This document shows positions 17,327-24,870 of a stretch of 57,022 bases of DNA, in pieces. The translations under genes and the position numbers were made by a program. Origin of the DNA: Gemmatimonadota bacterium (GTDB lineage Bacteria > Gemmatimonadota > Gemmatimonadetes > Gemmatimonadales > Gemmatimonadaceae); contig JAJPIM010000042.1 of assembly GCA_021324775.1 (NCBI GenBank), positions 1-57,022 on the forward strand, read 5' to 3'. Under the pieces are notes generated by a model that saw only the letters and a program-made list of their open reading frames with translations, did no database searches and had not been told where the DNA came from. Within the stretch, counting starts at the first letter, position 1. Each line of letters begins with the position of its first letter.

Positions 17327-17626
17327 ATGCGCGAAGAGGAGTTCAGGCAGCGGCACTGGCACATCACAGGGCGATTCGTCAAGCATGAGGCGAGTTGGGA
17401 CGAACTCTGGCGGACCTTCTGCTTTGGATTCTACACGGATGAAACGCCGGATGGTCTGTCAGGCCCGATTGCGAAGTTCTGGGATGAGATTTATGAGCTG
17501 GTGTACATGTCGCAGCCTGGAACGCCATTTTCAGAAGATCGAGCTGTGGGGCTGATGGGTGAGGAAGAACTCCGCGAGGTGCTGGCGCGGTACCTAGCCC
17601 GCAGTGTGACCGAGGAATCGATCTGA
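17327..17626 (+). CDS. Small acidic unknown protein in the island
   Basis: 99 residues beginning MREEEFRQRHWHITGRFVKH and containing FGFYTDETPDG, AKFWDEIYELVYMSQPG and a Glu-rich helical end (MGEEELREVLARYLARSVTEE). Small size, acidity, many aromatic residues and the position behind another orphan gene in a mobile region recall immunity or antitoxin proteins, but no family was recognised and this is only a suggestion. There is no obvious ribosome site in front of its ATG. It lies about 107 bases after the preceding gene, same strand. Confidence 0.5.
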   Translation: MREEEFRQRHWHITGRFVKHEASWDELWRTFCFGFYTDETPDGLSGPIAKFWDEIYELVYMSQPGTPFSEDRAVGLMGEEELREVLARYLARSVTEESI

Positions 17627-17681
17627 GAGCGCAGCGTCAGTGACCGCGTCACTCAAGTGGGAGGAGCATTGGCACACCGGC

Positions 17682-17715
17682 GTGGCACGCGATGGTGTGG
17701 ATTGCGGTGTGTATT
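17682..17715 (+). repeat. Degenerate copy of the arm-like tandem repeats
   Basis: GTGGCACGCGATGGTGTGG at 17682-17700 and the following TGCGGTGTGTATT (17703-17715) match 14547-14579 with several substitutions, including the 13-base unit with one mismatch. It lies just upstream of the third tRNA-Ser copy, as expected if it marks the other end of an integrated element. Confidence 0.55.
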
Positions 17716-17747
17716 GGATCTGACCTAGTATGGCATTCCACCAACTG

Positions 17748-17876
17748 AACTCCGGCAGATTGCGCGCTGCGCTCTATAGAAAGGCGTCGTTGCGTCGGAG
17801 TTCGTGGTCGGCGGGACACGCGTGGAAAGCGTTTGGGGCCGACAGGCTCTCGCGAGTTCGAATCTCGCCCCGTCCG
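17748..17876 (+). repeat. Third, partial tRNA-Ser copy (3' half)
   Basis: From about 17815 the sequence follows tRNA-Ser(GGA) from the anticodon arm onward: CGTGGAAAGCG, GGGGCCGACAGGCTCTCG, T-arm CGAG-TTCGAAT-CTCG and CCCCGTCCG. The 5' half (acceptor strand, D-arm) is absent, so it is not a functional tRNA. The preceding 17748-17800 is shared with the copy at 16.2 kb. This lies within a 349-base stretch (17627-17975) that otherwise holds no gene. Confidence 0.72.
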
Positions 17877-17975
17877 TCCACTGGACCGAACCAGAGCCGA
17901 TTGTTTTCGGTCGGGCGGCTGAATTGGAAGACCGCGTGTGTTCTCACGAGAAAACCACGAATGAAAGGGACCGAT

Positions 17976-19046
17976 ATGACTGAAGAAGTGAAATCGTCGA
18001 AGCCTGCCAGCATGACGAAATCGCCTGACCGACCGTCTGCTGCATCGCTCGGCTCAAAAACAAGCTCAGGACAGCCTTACCTCTACGTGGTCGGGGCAAA
18101 CGGCACGGCGATCATCGACCCCTCGAACTGGCAGGTTATTGTCACTGCGCCCAGGATCCCTCCCGGAACGCACGACCTCGCTTTCGACAATCATTATCCT
18201 GATCGCTTGGGTCGCGTCTGGAGTGTTGCCTCGGCGGAGGAAGACGGTTCTGCTCTGGCCGGCGTCCACGTTGCGGACCCGAAGACTCTCACGAACGTCA
18301 AGACAATCTCACTTGGCCAGAACGTTGCCCACACACCGGGGCTCACGCCGGATCGCAAGTTTGCGGTTGTACCGGTCTCGTCGGAGAACAAGCTCCACGT
18401 CTACGATACGAACACCTTCGACGAGGTCGCCACGATAAACGTCGGCGCCCGTCCTTGGGACATGATGGTCAGCGCCGACGGAAAGTACTGCTGCGAGCCC
18501 GAGATGGACTCCGACACGCTCACGATAATCGACCCGAACACGTGGAAGGTCATTGGTACGGTTCCTACCGGCGAAGGGTCGGGCGCTTTCATGGTCACGA
18601 TCTGGCCGGACAACCACACGGCGTCCGTCGAGTGCAGCGGTCATCACGGAGCGGAATACCATCACCTCGGTCCTCCGGCAATCCCGACGGGGAAGGGGTT
18701 CTCGATCAGTTACGTGGACCTGGTCGCGCAGTCGGTCATCAAGAGCATCCCGCTGGACTTCCTCGCCGTGTGGGATGAATTCACGCCGGACGGAAAGTAC
18801 AACTTCATCTTTGGGTCCGAGGATGCGAAGGTCGTCTTTGTAGACACGGCCACATTGGAGGTGGTGAGAACGATTCCGCTTGAGTCGAAGCCAACGTTGA
18901 ACGGATACATCACCCCAGACCCGAACGGTAAGTATCTCTACGCGAGCGTCGAGACTGGGCTCCAAGTGATTGACACTCGCTCGCTTCAGGTTGTAGAAAC
19001 CATCCGCATAGGCGGAGTCGTAGGAACTCCATTCCTCCTCAAATAG
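17976..19046 (+). CDS. YVTN/YncE-like beta-propeller protein
   Basis: 356 residues from the ATG at 17976, which has AAAGGGA 5 bases upstream; an ATG 15 bases earlier is an alternative. About seven repeats of a propeller blade are visible, such as KLHVYDTNTFDEVATINVG, ARPWDMMVSADGKYCCEPEM, TLTIIDPNTWKVIGTVPTG, VVFVDTATLEVVRTIPLE and GLQVIDTRSLQVVETIRIG. The first 35 residues are Ser/Lys-rich and not a signal peptide, so it is probably cytoplasmic. Such proteins bind ligands or partners rather than revealing a reaction. Codon use is less GC-biased than in core genes. It is followed 14 bases later by a truncated crotonase gene, suggesting both came together. Confidence 0.78.
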   Translation: MTEEVKSSKPASMTKSPDRPSAASLGSKTSSGQPYLYVVGANGTAIIDPSNWQVIVTAPRIPPGTHDLAFDNHYPDRLGRVWSVASAEEDGSALAGVHVADPKTLTNVKTISLGQNVAHTPGLTPDRKFAVVPVSSENKLHVYDTNTFDEVATINVGARPWDMMVSADGKYCCEPEMDSDTLTIIDPNTWKVIGTVPTGEGSGAFMVTIWPDNHTASVECSGHHGAEYHHLGPPAIPTGKGFSISYVDLVAQSVIKSIPLDFLAVWDEFTPDGKYNFIFGSEDAKVVFVDTATLEVVRTIPLESKPTLNGYITPDPNGKYLYASVETGLQVIDTRSLQVVETIRIGGVVGTPFLLK

Positions 19047-19060
19047 AGAGACGGCCCGCC

Positions 19061-19213
19061 ATGCACTACGAGAACAAGTACAGGAATCTCAGCTTTTGCC
19101 GGGAGAACGGCGTCCTCGAAATCACACTCCACACCAACGGGCAGTCGCTGATTTTCAACGGGCAAACGCACGAGGAGTTGGTGGAGGCAGTCAGAGGGCG
19201 AGCTCGCCGGTAG
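19061..19213 (+). pseudogene. N-terminal fragment of an enoyl-CoA hydratase/isomerase family gene
   Basis: A frame of 50 codons: MHYENKYRNLSFCRENGVLE, ITLHTNGQSLIFNGQTHEEL and VEAVRG. 'Y.N..F.R..GVLEITLHTNG.......HEEL' is the first beta-hairpin and helix of a crotonase subgroup that includes 6-oxocamphor hydrolase-like enzymes. The catalytic oxyanion-hole and acid/base regions are missing. The match stops near 19195, where the 3' end of the opposing phzF-like gene begins, so a deletion or insertion breakpoint lies there. The last few codons (GRARR) come from the antisense of phzF. Confidence 0.72.
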
Positions 19214-20054
19214 CGACGGACGTGACGTACCCGCCGACGTCGATGGCGTCCCCGTCAATCACGACGTGCAGCATGCTGCGGCGGCCCATCTTGGTGCCTT
19301 GCTCGCTCGTCATGCGAGACCCCGTCAGGAGGCCGTGCCGCATCATGAACGACGCGAGCGGGCCGGTCGCGCTCCCGGTCCCGGAATCTTCGGGCATACC
19401 GAAGTCGGGCGCGAACATTCGCGAGTACGCGCCCGCCGGCGTCGGCGCGAAGACAAAGACGCCGAACGGATCGGCCATGTCGTCTCTGAGGGCGGCGAGA
19501 CGCTCCGGGTGCGCGCGATCCACGACGCCGGGGTCCTTGAGGGGGATGAACAGCATCGGGAGACCCGCAGTGGCGAACTGCGGCGCGATGTCGAGGAGAT
19601 CGTCGAGGCCAAGACCCAGCGCGGCGGCACAGGTTGCGCGGCTGCGGGTCGGGCCATACGTGATCGGCGGCGTCCGTAACCAGATCAGCGGCCGCTCGCC
19701 GGGGTCGACCCGGATGGGGACCGGGCCGATCTTTTCTTCCAGCGCGAAATTGGACGTGTTCCGCGGGACGAGGCCGTCGTCGAGGAGCACGAAACTGGTC
19801 CCGATGGTCGGATGGCCGGCGAACATCAACTCCTTGGCGACCGTGAAAATCCTGACCTGCGCCACGCAGTCGGGGCGCGTGGCCGGAAAGCAAAACGTCG
19901 TCTCCGAGAGGTTGAGCTCCCGGGCAATGAGTTGCATCGCGCGGTCGTCGAGGCCGTGGGCGTCGGTGAACACGGCGAGCGGATTCCCCTCGAACAGCTC
20001 CGTCGTGAACACGTCGACGAGGCGATACCGGTAGGGCCGGCGCACGTGACTCAT
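19191..20054 (-). CDS. PhzF-family isomerase
   Basis: 287 residues with the diaminopimelate-epimerase-like fold. Family marks are YRYRLVDVFTTELFEGNPLAV at the N-terminus, LNLSETTFCFPA with the conserved Glu next to the active site, TVAKELMFAGHPTIGTSFVL, and the second-half sequence DFGMPEDSGTGSATGPLASF. PhzF isomerises a phenazine precursor, but most homologues are uncharacterised and no other phenazine genes are present. The start overlaps the stop of the RidA gene by four bases (ATGA), so they form one transcript. Confidence 0.93.
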   Translation of the reverse strand: MSHVRRPYRYRLVDVFTTELFEGNPLAVFTDAHGLDDRAMQLIARELNLSETTFCFPATRPDCVAQVRIFTVAKELMFAGHPTIGTSFVLLDDGLVPRNTSNFALEEKIGPVPIRVDPGERPLIWLRTPPITYGPTRSRATCAAALGLGLDDLLDIAPQFATAGLPMLFIPLKDPGVVDRAHPERLAALRDDMADPFGVFVFAPTPAGAYSRMFAPDFGMPEDSGTGSATGPLASFMMRHGLLTGSRMTSEQGTKMGRRSMLHVVIDGDAIDVGGYVTSVATGELAL

Positions 20055-20428
20055 CGCGCCAGGACCTCTATCTCGACCAGCCCGCCCAGTGGCAGCGCGG
20101 CGACCGCCACGGTCGTCCGGGCCGGATGCGGGGCGCTGAACTGACGGGCGTACACCTCGTTCATCGCGGCGTAGTCCTTCATGTCCGTCAGGTAGACGTT
20201 CACCTTGATGACATGGTCCAGGCTCAAGGTCGCGGCGTGCAACACCGCTTCGATGTTGCGAAAGATCCGCTCCGTCTGTGCCGCGACATCGCCGGCGATC
20301 AGCCGGCCGGTCGCGGGATCTTGAGCGACCTGTCCACTCAGGTACAGCGTATCGCCAGCGCGAATCGCCGGCGAAAAAGGACCGGCGGGCTTGGCGATTT
20401 TATCCGTGGTAACGGCGTGTCTAGCCAT
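20051..20428 (-). CDS. RidA-family enamine/imine deaminase
   Basis: 125 residues. The pattern KPAGPFSPAIRAGDTLYLSG, then QVAQDPATGRL, NIEAVLHAATLSLDHVIKVN, VYLTDM, and ARTTVAVAALPLGGLVEIEV is diagnostic of the RidA/YjgF trimer. The Arg of ARTTVAV is the residue that holds the substrate carboxylate. The protein hydrolyses reactive enamines made by PLP enzymes. It is translationally coupled to the phzF-like gene. It lies downstream of a dead quinone-reductase fragment. Confidence 0.94.
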   Translation of the reverse strand: MARHAVTTDKIAKPAGPFSPAIRAGDTLYLSGQVAQDPATGRLIAGDVAAQTERIFRNIEAVLHAATLSLDHVIKVNVYLTDMKDYAAMNEVYARQFSAPHPARTTVAVAALPLGGLVEIEVLAR

Positions 20429-20439
20429 GAGGTACTCGA

Positions 20440-20645
20440 TTACAGGGTGAATACGATGGAGCCCTGGGTGCGGCGCGCTTCGAGATCGCAGTGTGCCGTT
20501 GCCGCATCGGCGAGCCCGTATCGTCCGCCAATGGTGGGCGTGATGGCGCCCGGCGCCTGCATGCCGAAGGCCGACGCCGCCGGCTGCTCAGGCCGGCGCG
20601 GCTCGCGACATAATGCCAGAGGCCCGGCCGCGTGAAGTGCAAGGA
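20440..20645 (-). pseudogene. C-terminal remnant of a quinone oxidoreductase (zinc-independent MDR) gene
   Basis: On the minus strand one frame reads HFTRPGLWHYVASRAGLSS. The neighbouring frame then reads MQAPGAITPTIGGRYGLADA, ATAHCDLEARRTQG and SIVFTL before a TAA at 20440. Together they match the end of NADPH:quinone reductases ('TRP.L..Y.A....L.......F......G......I..RY.LADAA.AH.DLE.R.T.G..V'). At least one frameshift lies between them, and everything upstream (Rossmann fold) is missing because the next gene starts at 20649. Its 3' end sits 11 bases before the ridA start on the same strand. Confidence 0.68.
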
Positions 20646-20648
20646 GCC

Positions 20649-21059
20649 TTACCGGGCCGCCGGGGCGCCCTCTGACACGACGATCAGTGTGGACTGATTG
20701 AGCACGGGGAGTAGGCGGAGGACCGCCCGGCCGCCGTCGTTCACGCTGACGACGTCGGACAGATAGGTGTCGGGCGCACCGACGCAGTAGACGTATAGTT
20801 GCGCGTGTCCCGGATCGAACAGGCCAGGCCGGACAAGGAGGGTCTGTGTGCTGCCGGCCGGGACGAACCCGATGTGGAACCGCACTCCGCCCCGGTAGGC
20901 ATAGACCTCGGCGTCGTGAAGGTTGCTGTTCGAGACTACCACGGACGTGGGGCCGTAGTCCGAGTGGGCCGCGATCGCGTCACCGCCAGCGGGAACGGTG
21001 GCGCACCCTGCGGCTATACCCACCACGAGCGCTACGGGGATGGCATACAGACGGTTCAC
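20649..21059 (-). CDS. Small lipoprotein of unknown function
   Basis: 136 residues from a GTG at 21059, preceded by GAGGTG. The N-terminus VNRLYAIPVALVVGIAAGCA is a lipoprotein signal with Cys19. The mature part is a single beta-sandwich-like region: TSVVVSNSNLHDAEVYAYRG, VRFHIGFVPAGSTQTLLV and AVLRLLPVLNQSTLIVV. A related style occurs in small outer-membrane lipoproteins of Gemmatimonadota, but I recognise no named family. The frame is open further upstream, but the extension lacks features of protein. Confidence 0.65.
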   Translation of the reverse strand: MNRLYAIPVALVVGIAAGCATVPAGGDAIAAHSDYGPTSVVVSNSNLHDAEVYAYRGGVRFHIGFVPAGSTQTLLVRPGLFDPGHAQLYVYCVGAPDTYLSDVVSVNDGGRAVLRLLPVLNQSTLIVVSEGAPAAR

Positions 21060-21363
21060 GGAGCACCTCGGCGACCAGGGATTGGAGGACGGGAACCGCC
21101 TAAGCCCGGGGCCGGGATTTCCGTCAGCCCGCCGGGGGGCGCATAGGCAGTGGCAGAACTCGGGGGCGCCCATCACCGCCCCGTTTGCCTCGCCACCGCA
21201 GACGACATCGACGCCACGACCGCCCGTGAGACTCGATCGTCTCCCAGCGAAGTAGCTCGGGGCCGCCCGTGGCAGTGACGCGAATGGCACCTGTCATGCC
21301 GTCAATCTGCGCCTCGTGTGGTGTTGCGTCAAATGCAATGTTCTCACTATTATGTTGCTCCAT

Positions 21364-22269
21364 ATGCTCGATGAAATCCGATCGTTCGTCGTGCTCGCGG
21401 AGTCCGGCTCGTTGCGGCGCGCCTCCGAGCGGCTGTTCCTGACGCCGTCGGCGCTCACGCGGCAGATCCAGCGCCTGGAGCAGGCGCTCGGGACATCGCT
21501 CCTCGATCGCGGGGTCAAGCCGGCGCGCATCACCCGCGCGGGCCGGGCGGTGCTCGATCGCGGACGGCACGTGTTGCGCGTCATGGATGAGCTCAAGGCC
21601 ACGGCGTCGCCGAATGCCGAGCCGTCCGGCACGTTCCGATTGGGGATTGCCCACGCGCTCGCACAGGCCAGTCTCGTGGGCGCGATTCAGCGATTGTCGA
21701 ATCGCTTCAGCGGATTGCGGCCGGTGATCACGACGGATCTCACCCGGACGCTCCTCGAACAACTGCGGACGGGCGGACTCGACGCGGCGCTGACGCTCAT
21801 GCCCGCCAGCGGGGGCGCGCCGAGCGACATGGACGCCGCCGTCGTAGGTACGGAACGGTTCGTGCTGATCGGCTCGCGCGACCGGGAACGCCGTTTGCCC
21901 GGGTTCGACCCCGACGCGCCGTGGGTGGTCAATCCACTGGGGTGTCTCATTCGGCAGACACTCGAAGTGAAGCTGCGCGAAATGGGATTACCGTTCCGCG
22001 TCGCCGCCGAGATCCACAACGTCGAGATGCAGCTGTCGCTCGTCGCCGGCGGATTGGGGCTCGGGGTCGTGCCGGCTCGCCTCCTCGCCACGCATCCGCG
22101 GCGCCGGCATCTGGAGCAGCTCACTCGTACCGGCGTGACGCTTTCGGCCGCGATTGTCTTCGTGCGGGCCGGTCACCTCGGACAGCTCGACCTGGCCGCC
22201 GCGTTTCTTCAGGACGCGCTCGCGGAGCACTTCGCGCCAGTCACTGCGACTCGGAAGCGAGCGCGGTGA
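21364..22269 (+). CDS. LysR-family transcriptional regulator
   Basis: 301 residues from the ATG at 21364; an ATG at 21352 is equally possible. The helix-turn-helix is IRSFVVLAESGSLRRASERL then FLTPSALTRQIQRLEQALG, followed by TSLLDRGVKPARITRAGRAV, a normal LysR N-domain. The effector domain begins FRLGIAHALAQASLVGAI. AT-rich DNA right before the start (21331-21365) would suit an autoregulatory site. Divergent neighbours are the lipoprotein, the QOR remnant, RidA and PhzF; whether it controls them cannot be told from sequence. Confidence 0.92.
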   Translation: MLDEIRSFVVLAESGSLRRASERLFLTPSALTRQIQRLEQALGTSLLDRGVKPARITRAGRAVLDRGRHVLRVMDELKATASPNAEPSGTFRLGIAHALAQASLVGAIQRLSNRFSGLRPVITTDLTRTLLEQLRTGGLDAALTLMPASGGAPSDMDAAVVGTERFVLIGSRDRERRLPGFDPDAPWVVNPLGCLIRQTLEVKLREMGLPFRVAAEIHNVEMQLSLVAGGLGLGVVPARLLATHPRRRHLEQLTRTGVTLSAAIVFVRAGHLGQLDLAAAFLQDALAEHFAPVTATRKRAR

Positions 22270-22335
22270 TTGCCGGCGTTACCCTGTAATCGAGCCGCAT
22301 CGTGTTGCCGAAGTCTCGCGAGGCGCAGTGTTGCC

Positions 22336-24453
22336 TCAGTGACGTAGCATTTCGACGCGCCAGTCGAACTCCTCCGCGAGCGCCCCACTCCAGCCTTCGC
22401 GGGTGAAGGCCACCCGGCCGCCACGGTCGATGAACCAGGTGGTCGGAAACGCGTGCACGCCGGCCTTGTCCACATAGTCATCATCGAGGAGAATCGGGAA
22501 CAGCAGGTGGCGCTGTTCGGCGAAGCGCTCGACCGCGCGACGATCTGCGTCCTGATAGTCGACAGTTATCACGACGACGGCCGTGTCACCGCGTGCCGAC
22601 TCGTACCAGCGCTCGAAATCGGGCAGTTCCGCCACACAGGCGCCACACCACATTCCCCAGAAGTGCAGCACGACGATCTTACCCCGGAGCGAATCGCTGG
22701 CCACCGGGCTTCTCCCGCCGAGAAGATGGAGCGTGAACGGAGGGAGAGGCATCGGATGTGCGGCCCGAGATGCGGCAATGGCCGCTTCGCGCCGGCGCCG
22801 GCCCTGACTGCGCAGCGTGTCGACGTAGGCGTCGAACCCGTCGCTGGAGCCGTGGTGGCCTAGATACAGCCGCCGAAGTGCGACGCCGTTGGCGCCGACG
22901 GACGTGCGCGTGAGTTCGAGTTGGTATCCGTTAGCGTAGCGCGCCTGCGCGCTGTCCAGCCGGCCGAGAGCCTCGGCCAGGCGGCCGAGGTGGTAATAAT
23001 TAATCGGGTTAGCGGGGGCGAGCGCACGGGCCCGGGTGAGCGCGCGCTCAGCTTCGGCCACGCGCCCTTCGTTGAAGTAGACCCACCCCAGCGCATCGCG
23101 TTGCTCGCCGAGCGCGAACGCCAGCTGCTGCGCGCGCTCTCGCGGATTCATCAAAGCAAACACGTCAGCGAACTGGCGACGAAGGAGCGAATCGCCTTCG
23201 CGGGCGAGGCGCTCGGCGTAGGGGAGGGCAACCCGCCGATCGGCGAGCGCGACCGGGGCGACTACGCGCGTCCACCGAGGATTGAACGCGTCGTAGCGGA
23301 CCATGCCGTCGACCGTGCGCAGGAGCGAGTCGCCGGTCACGGTTGAGTCATGCGATTCGCTCGCGAACAGCAGGAAGTACGCGGCGCCGAGCGTGGAGCG
23401 TTCGTGGTGTACAGGCCGAGCGATCAACTCGGTGAGACGCGTCCGATACGCCCGTGCTGCCCCGGCGCTGTCCGCGACCTCGTGCTGGCTGATCGAATCG
23501 CTCAGGGCGCGGATACGGTCCAAGAGGACCTGATCGGCCTCGGGGCTCGCGGGGTGTTCGCGCAGAATCTGATCCTGGAGCTGATACTGGCACGGCAGGC
23601 TGTCGAGCGTCTTGTACCCTTGGGCGGCCAAGTAGAGTGCGCCAGCGTAGTCACCACGCAGGCGAAGAATCGTCGCGACGTCTCGCGCGATCGCGGCGCG
23701 CGCGGTGTCGTCAGGGCGATCGCGGAGGCGCAAGAGCGCGTCCCAGTACTCGGTATGGATAGTCGGGGCGAGCGGAGAGAGTACCGCGGCCCGCCCGAGC
23801 CGGGCGACGGCGGCCGTGTCGGCAGCTCCGCTTGCAAGGTGGGCGCCCTCGAAGTAGTAGGCATCGACGTTCATTGAGTCGCGCCCCTGGGCATCGGCGA
23901 AGGCGGCCACGGCACGCGGGCGCGCGGTCGAGTCGGCCATCGGGCCCAGCGCCATCGAGGCCAGCGCGCTGCCCTGGAGCGCGCGGAACTCGGCCGTCTT
24001 AGGGACGCCCCACAGGGGCGCGGAGTCGAGTGCCGCGACGGCGGCCGCGGGGTGCCCATTTACCAGCAGCGCGTAGGCATACGCCCAGACGAAATCCGGC
24101 TGGATCGGCCGCGTGGCTATAAGTGAGCGAGCGAGAGGAAGAGCCGACCGCAGGTCTGGCGTCGCGCAGAGGGCGACGACGCGGGCGAACACTCGCCACG
24201 GCGACCGTGGGGGGATCGAGTCCGCGCCGGCGAGTGCCTCGTCAATCAGCCCGTAACGCGCTTCATTGGCGACGAACCAGGCACGCTGTTCGGGGGTGGC
24301 CGTCGCCCCCATGACCGGGAGTCCTGCCCGATAGCCCCCCTCGAAGTCACGCTGGAAGAAGAACGTTCGCAGGTCCGCAGTTGATTGCGCTCCAGCAGGA
24401 ATGGCGACAGCGAGAGCGGCGAACCTCGGGACGATCCGTCGAATGAGTGTCAC
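22336..24453 (-). CDS. Exported TPR protein with C-terminal TlpA-like thioredoxin domain
   Basis: 705 residues. The signal peptide (RRIVPRFAALAVAIPAGAQS) is followed by about 500 residues of TPR-type helices (for example EQRAWFVANEARYGLIDEAL and NPINYYHLGRLAEALGRLDS). The last 140 residues are a thioredoxin fold: GKIVVLHFWGMWCGACVAEL with the redox pair C-GA-C, a conserved VITVDYQD, and FPTTWFIDRGGRVAF with the cis-Pro. TlpA/ResA-like domains reduce or isomerise periplasmic disulfides, for instance in cytochrome c maturation. The next gene upstream on the same strand is a di-heme cytochrome c, 417 bases away. A TPR plus redoxin architecture suggests a dedicated protein partner. Confidence 0.85.
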   Translation of the reverse strand: MTLIRRIVPRFAALAVAIPAGAQSTADLRTFFFQRDFEGGYRAGLPVMGATATPEQRAWFVANEARYGLIDEALAGADSIPPRSPWRVFARVVALCATPDLRSALPLARSLIATRPIQPDFVWAYAYALLVNGHPAAAVAALDSAPLWGVPKTAEFRALQGSALASMALGPMADSTARPRAVAAFADAQGRDSMNVDAYYFEGAHLASGAADTAAVARLGRAAVLSPLAPTIHTEYWDALLRLRDRPDDTARAAIARDVATILRLRGDYAGALYLAAQGYKTLDSLPCQYQLQDQILREHPASPEADQVLLDRIRALSDSISQHEVADSAGAARAYRTRLTELIARPVHHERSTLGAAYFLLFASESHDSTVTGDSLLRTVDGMVRYDAFNPRWTRVVAPVALADRRVALPYAERLAREGDSLLRRQFADVFALMNPRERAQQLAFALGEQRDALGWVYFNEGRVAEAERALTRARALAPANPINYYHLGRLAEALGRLDSAQARYANGYQLELTRTSVGANGVALRRLYLGHHGSSDGFDAYVDTLRSQGRRRREAAIAASRAAHPMPLPPFTLHLLGGRSPVASDSLRGKIVVLHFWGMWCGACVAELPDFERWYESARGDTAVVVITVDYQDADRRAVERFAEQRHLLFPILLDDDYVDKAGVHAFPTTWFIDRGGRVAFTREGWSGALAEEFDWRVEMLRH

Positions 24454-24870
24454 CTCGTGCCTCCGTCAGTCCAGCTCCCGCTGACGGCACTGTCGGGTTA
24501 ACCGGTGGTCATCGTGGACTGGAACCGCCAGCAGTAGTGCCTTTCCACGTGCCGGACAATCAGGTCGTAATCGTAGTGAGCACACCGACCAGCGTAGTCC
24601 GCCGCATTCGCTCTCCGGCACGGAGTCGCCAGAACATAGCGTAGGGACATTCACGCGCGACCATGCGATGTAACCCGCTGTTACGCTATGTAACCAGTCG
24701 CGGCCAGAACTCGCGCCCGCGCTGCTTGCGTTTGGTGATGTGGCGACGCCGTCGCCGCTTCTCGCTCGTCTCCGTCACCTCGTCGTAGCGCGACCGGGTA
24801 CTCGTTCTTCTCCCGTTGGTGAAAACGACCCGGTCATCGCCGACGCGGCCATTCCGGTCCTGAAACGGGA
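24454..24870. other. Intergenic region with a GTAAC palindrome
   Basis: 417 bases between the cytochrome gene's stop and the start of the TlpA-like gene, both on the minus strand. GTAAC at 24670-24674 and GTTAC at 24680-24684 form an inverted repeat with a 5-base spacer (CCGCT), and a further ATGTAACC lies at 24688-24695. This could be an operator for the TlpA-like gene, about 215 bases from its start. The minus strand from about 24870 to 24686 is open and encodes an Arg/Lys-rich stretch, but it has no start codon and I do not call a gene. Confidence 0.4.

Noticed and set aside
24686-24870. Open minus-strand frame with an Arg/Lys-rich C-terminus
   Set aside because: It has no start codon outside the cytochrome gene and no ribosome site; a short GTG-started 30-residue piece is possible but unsupported.
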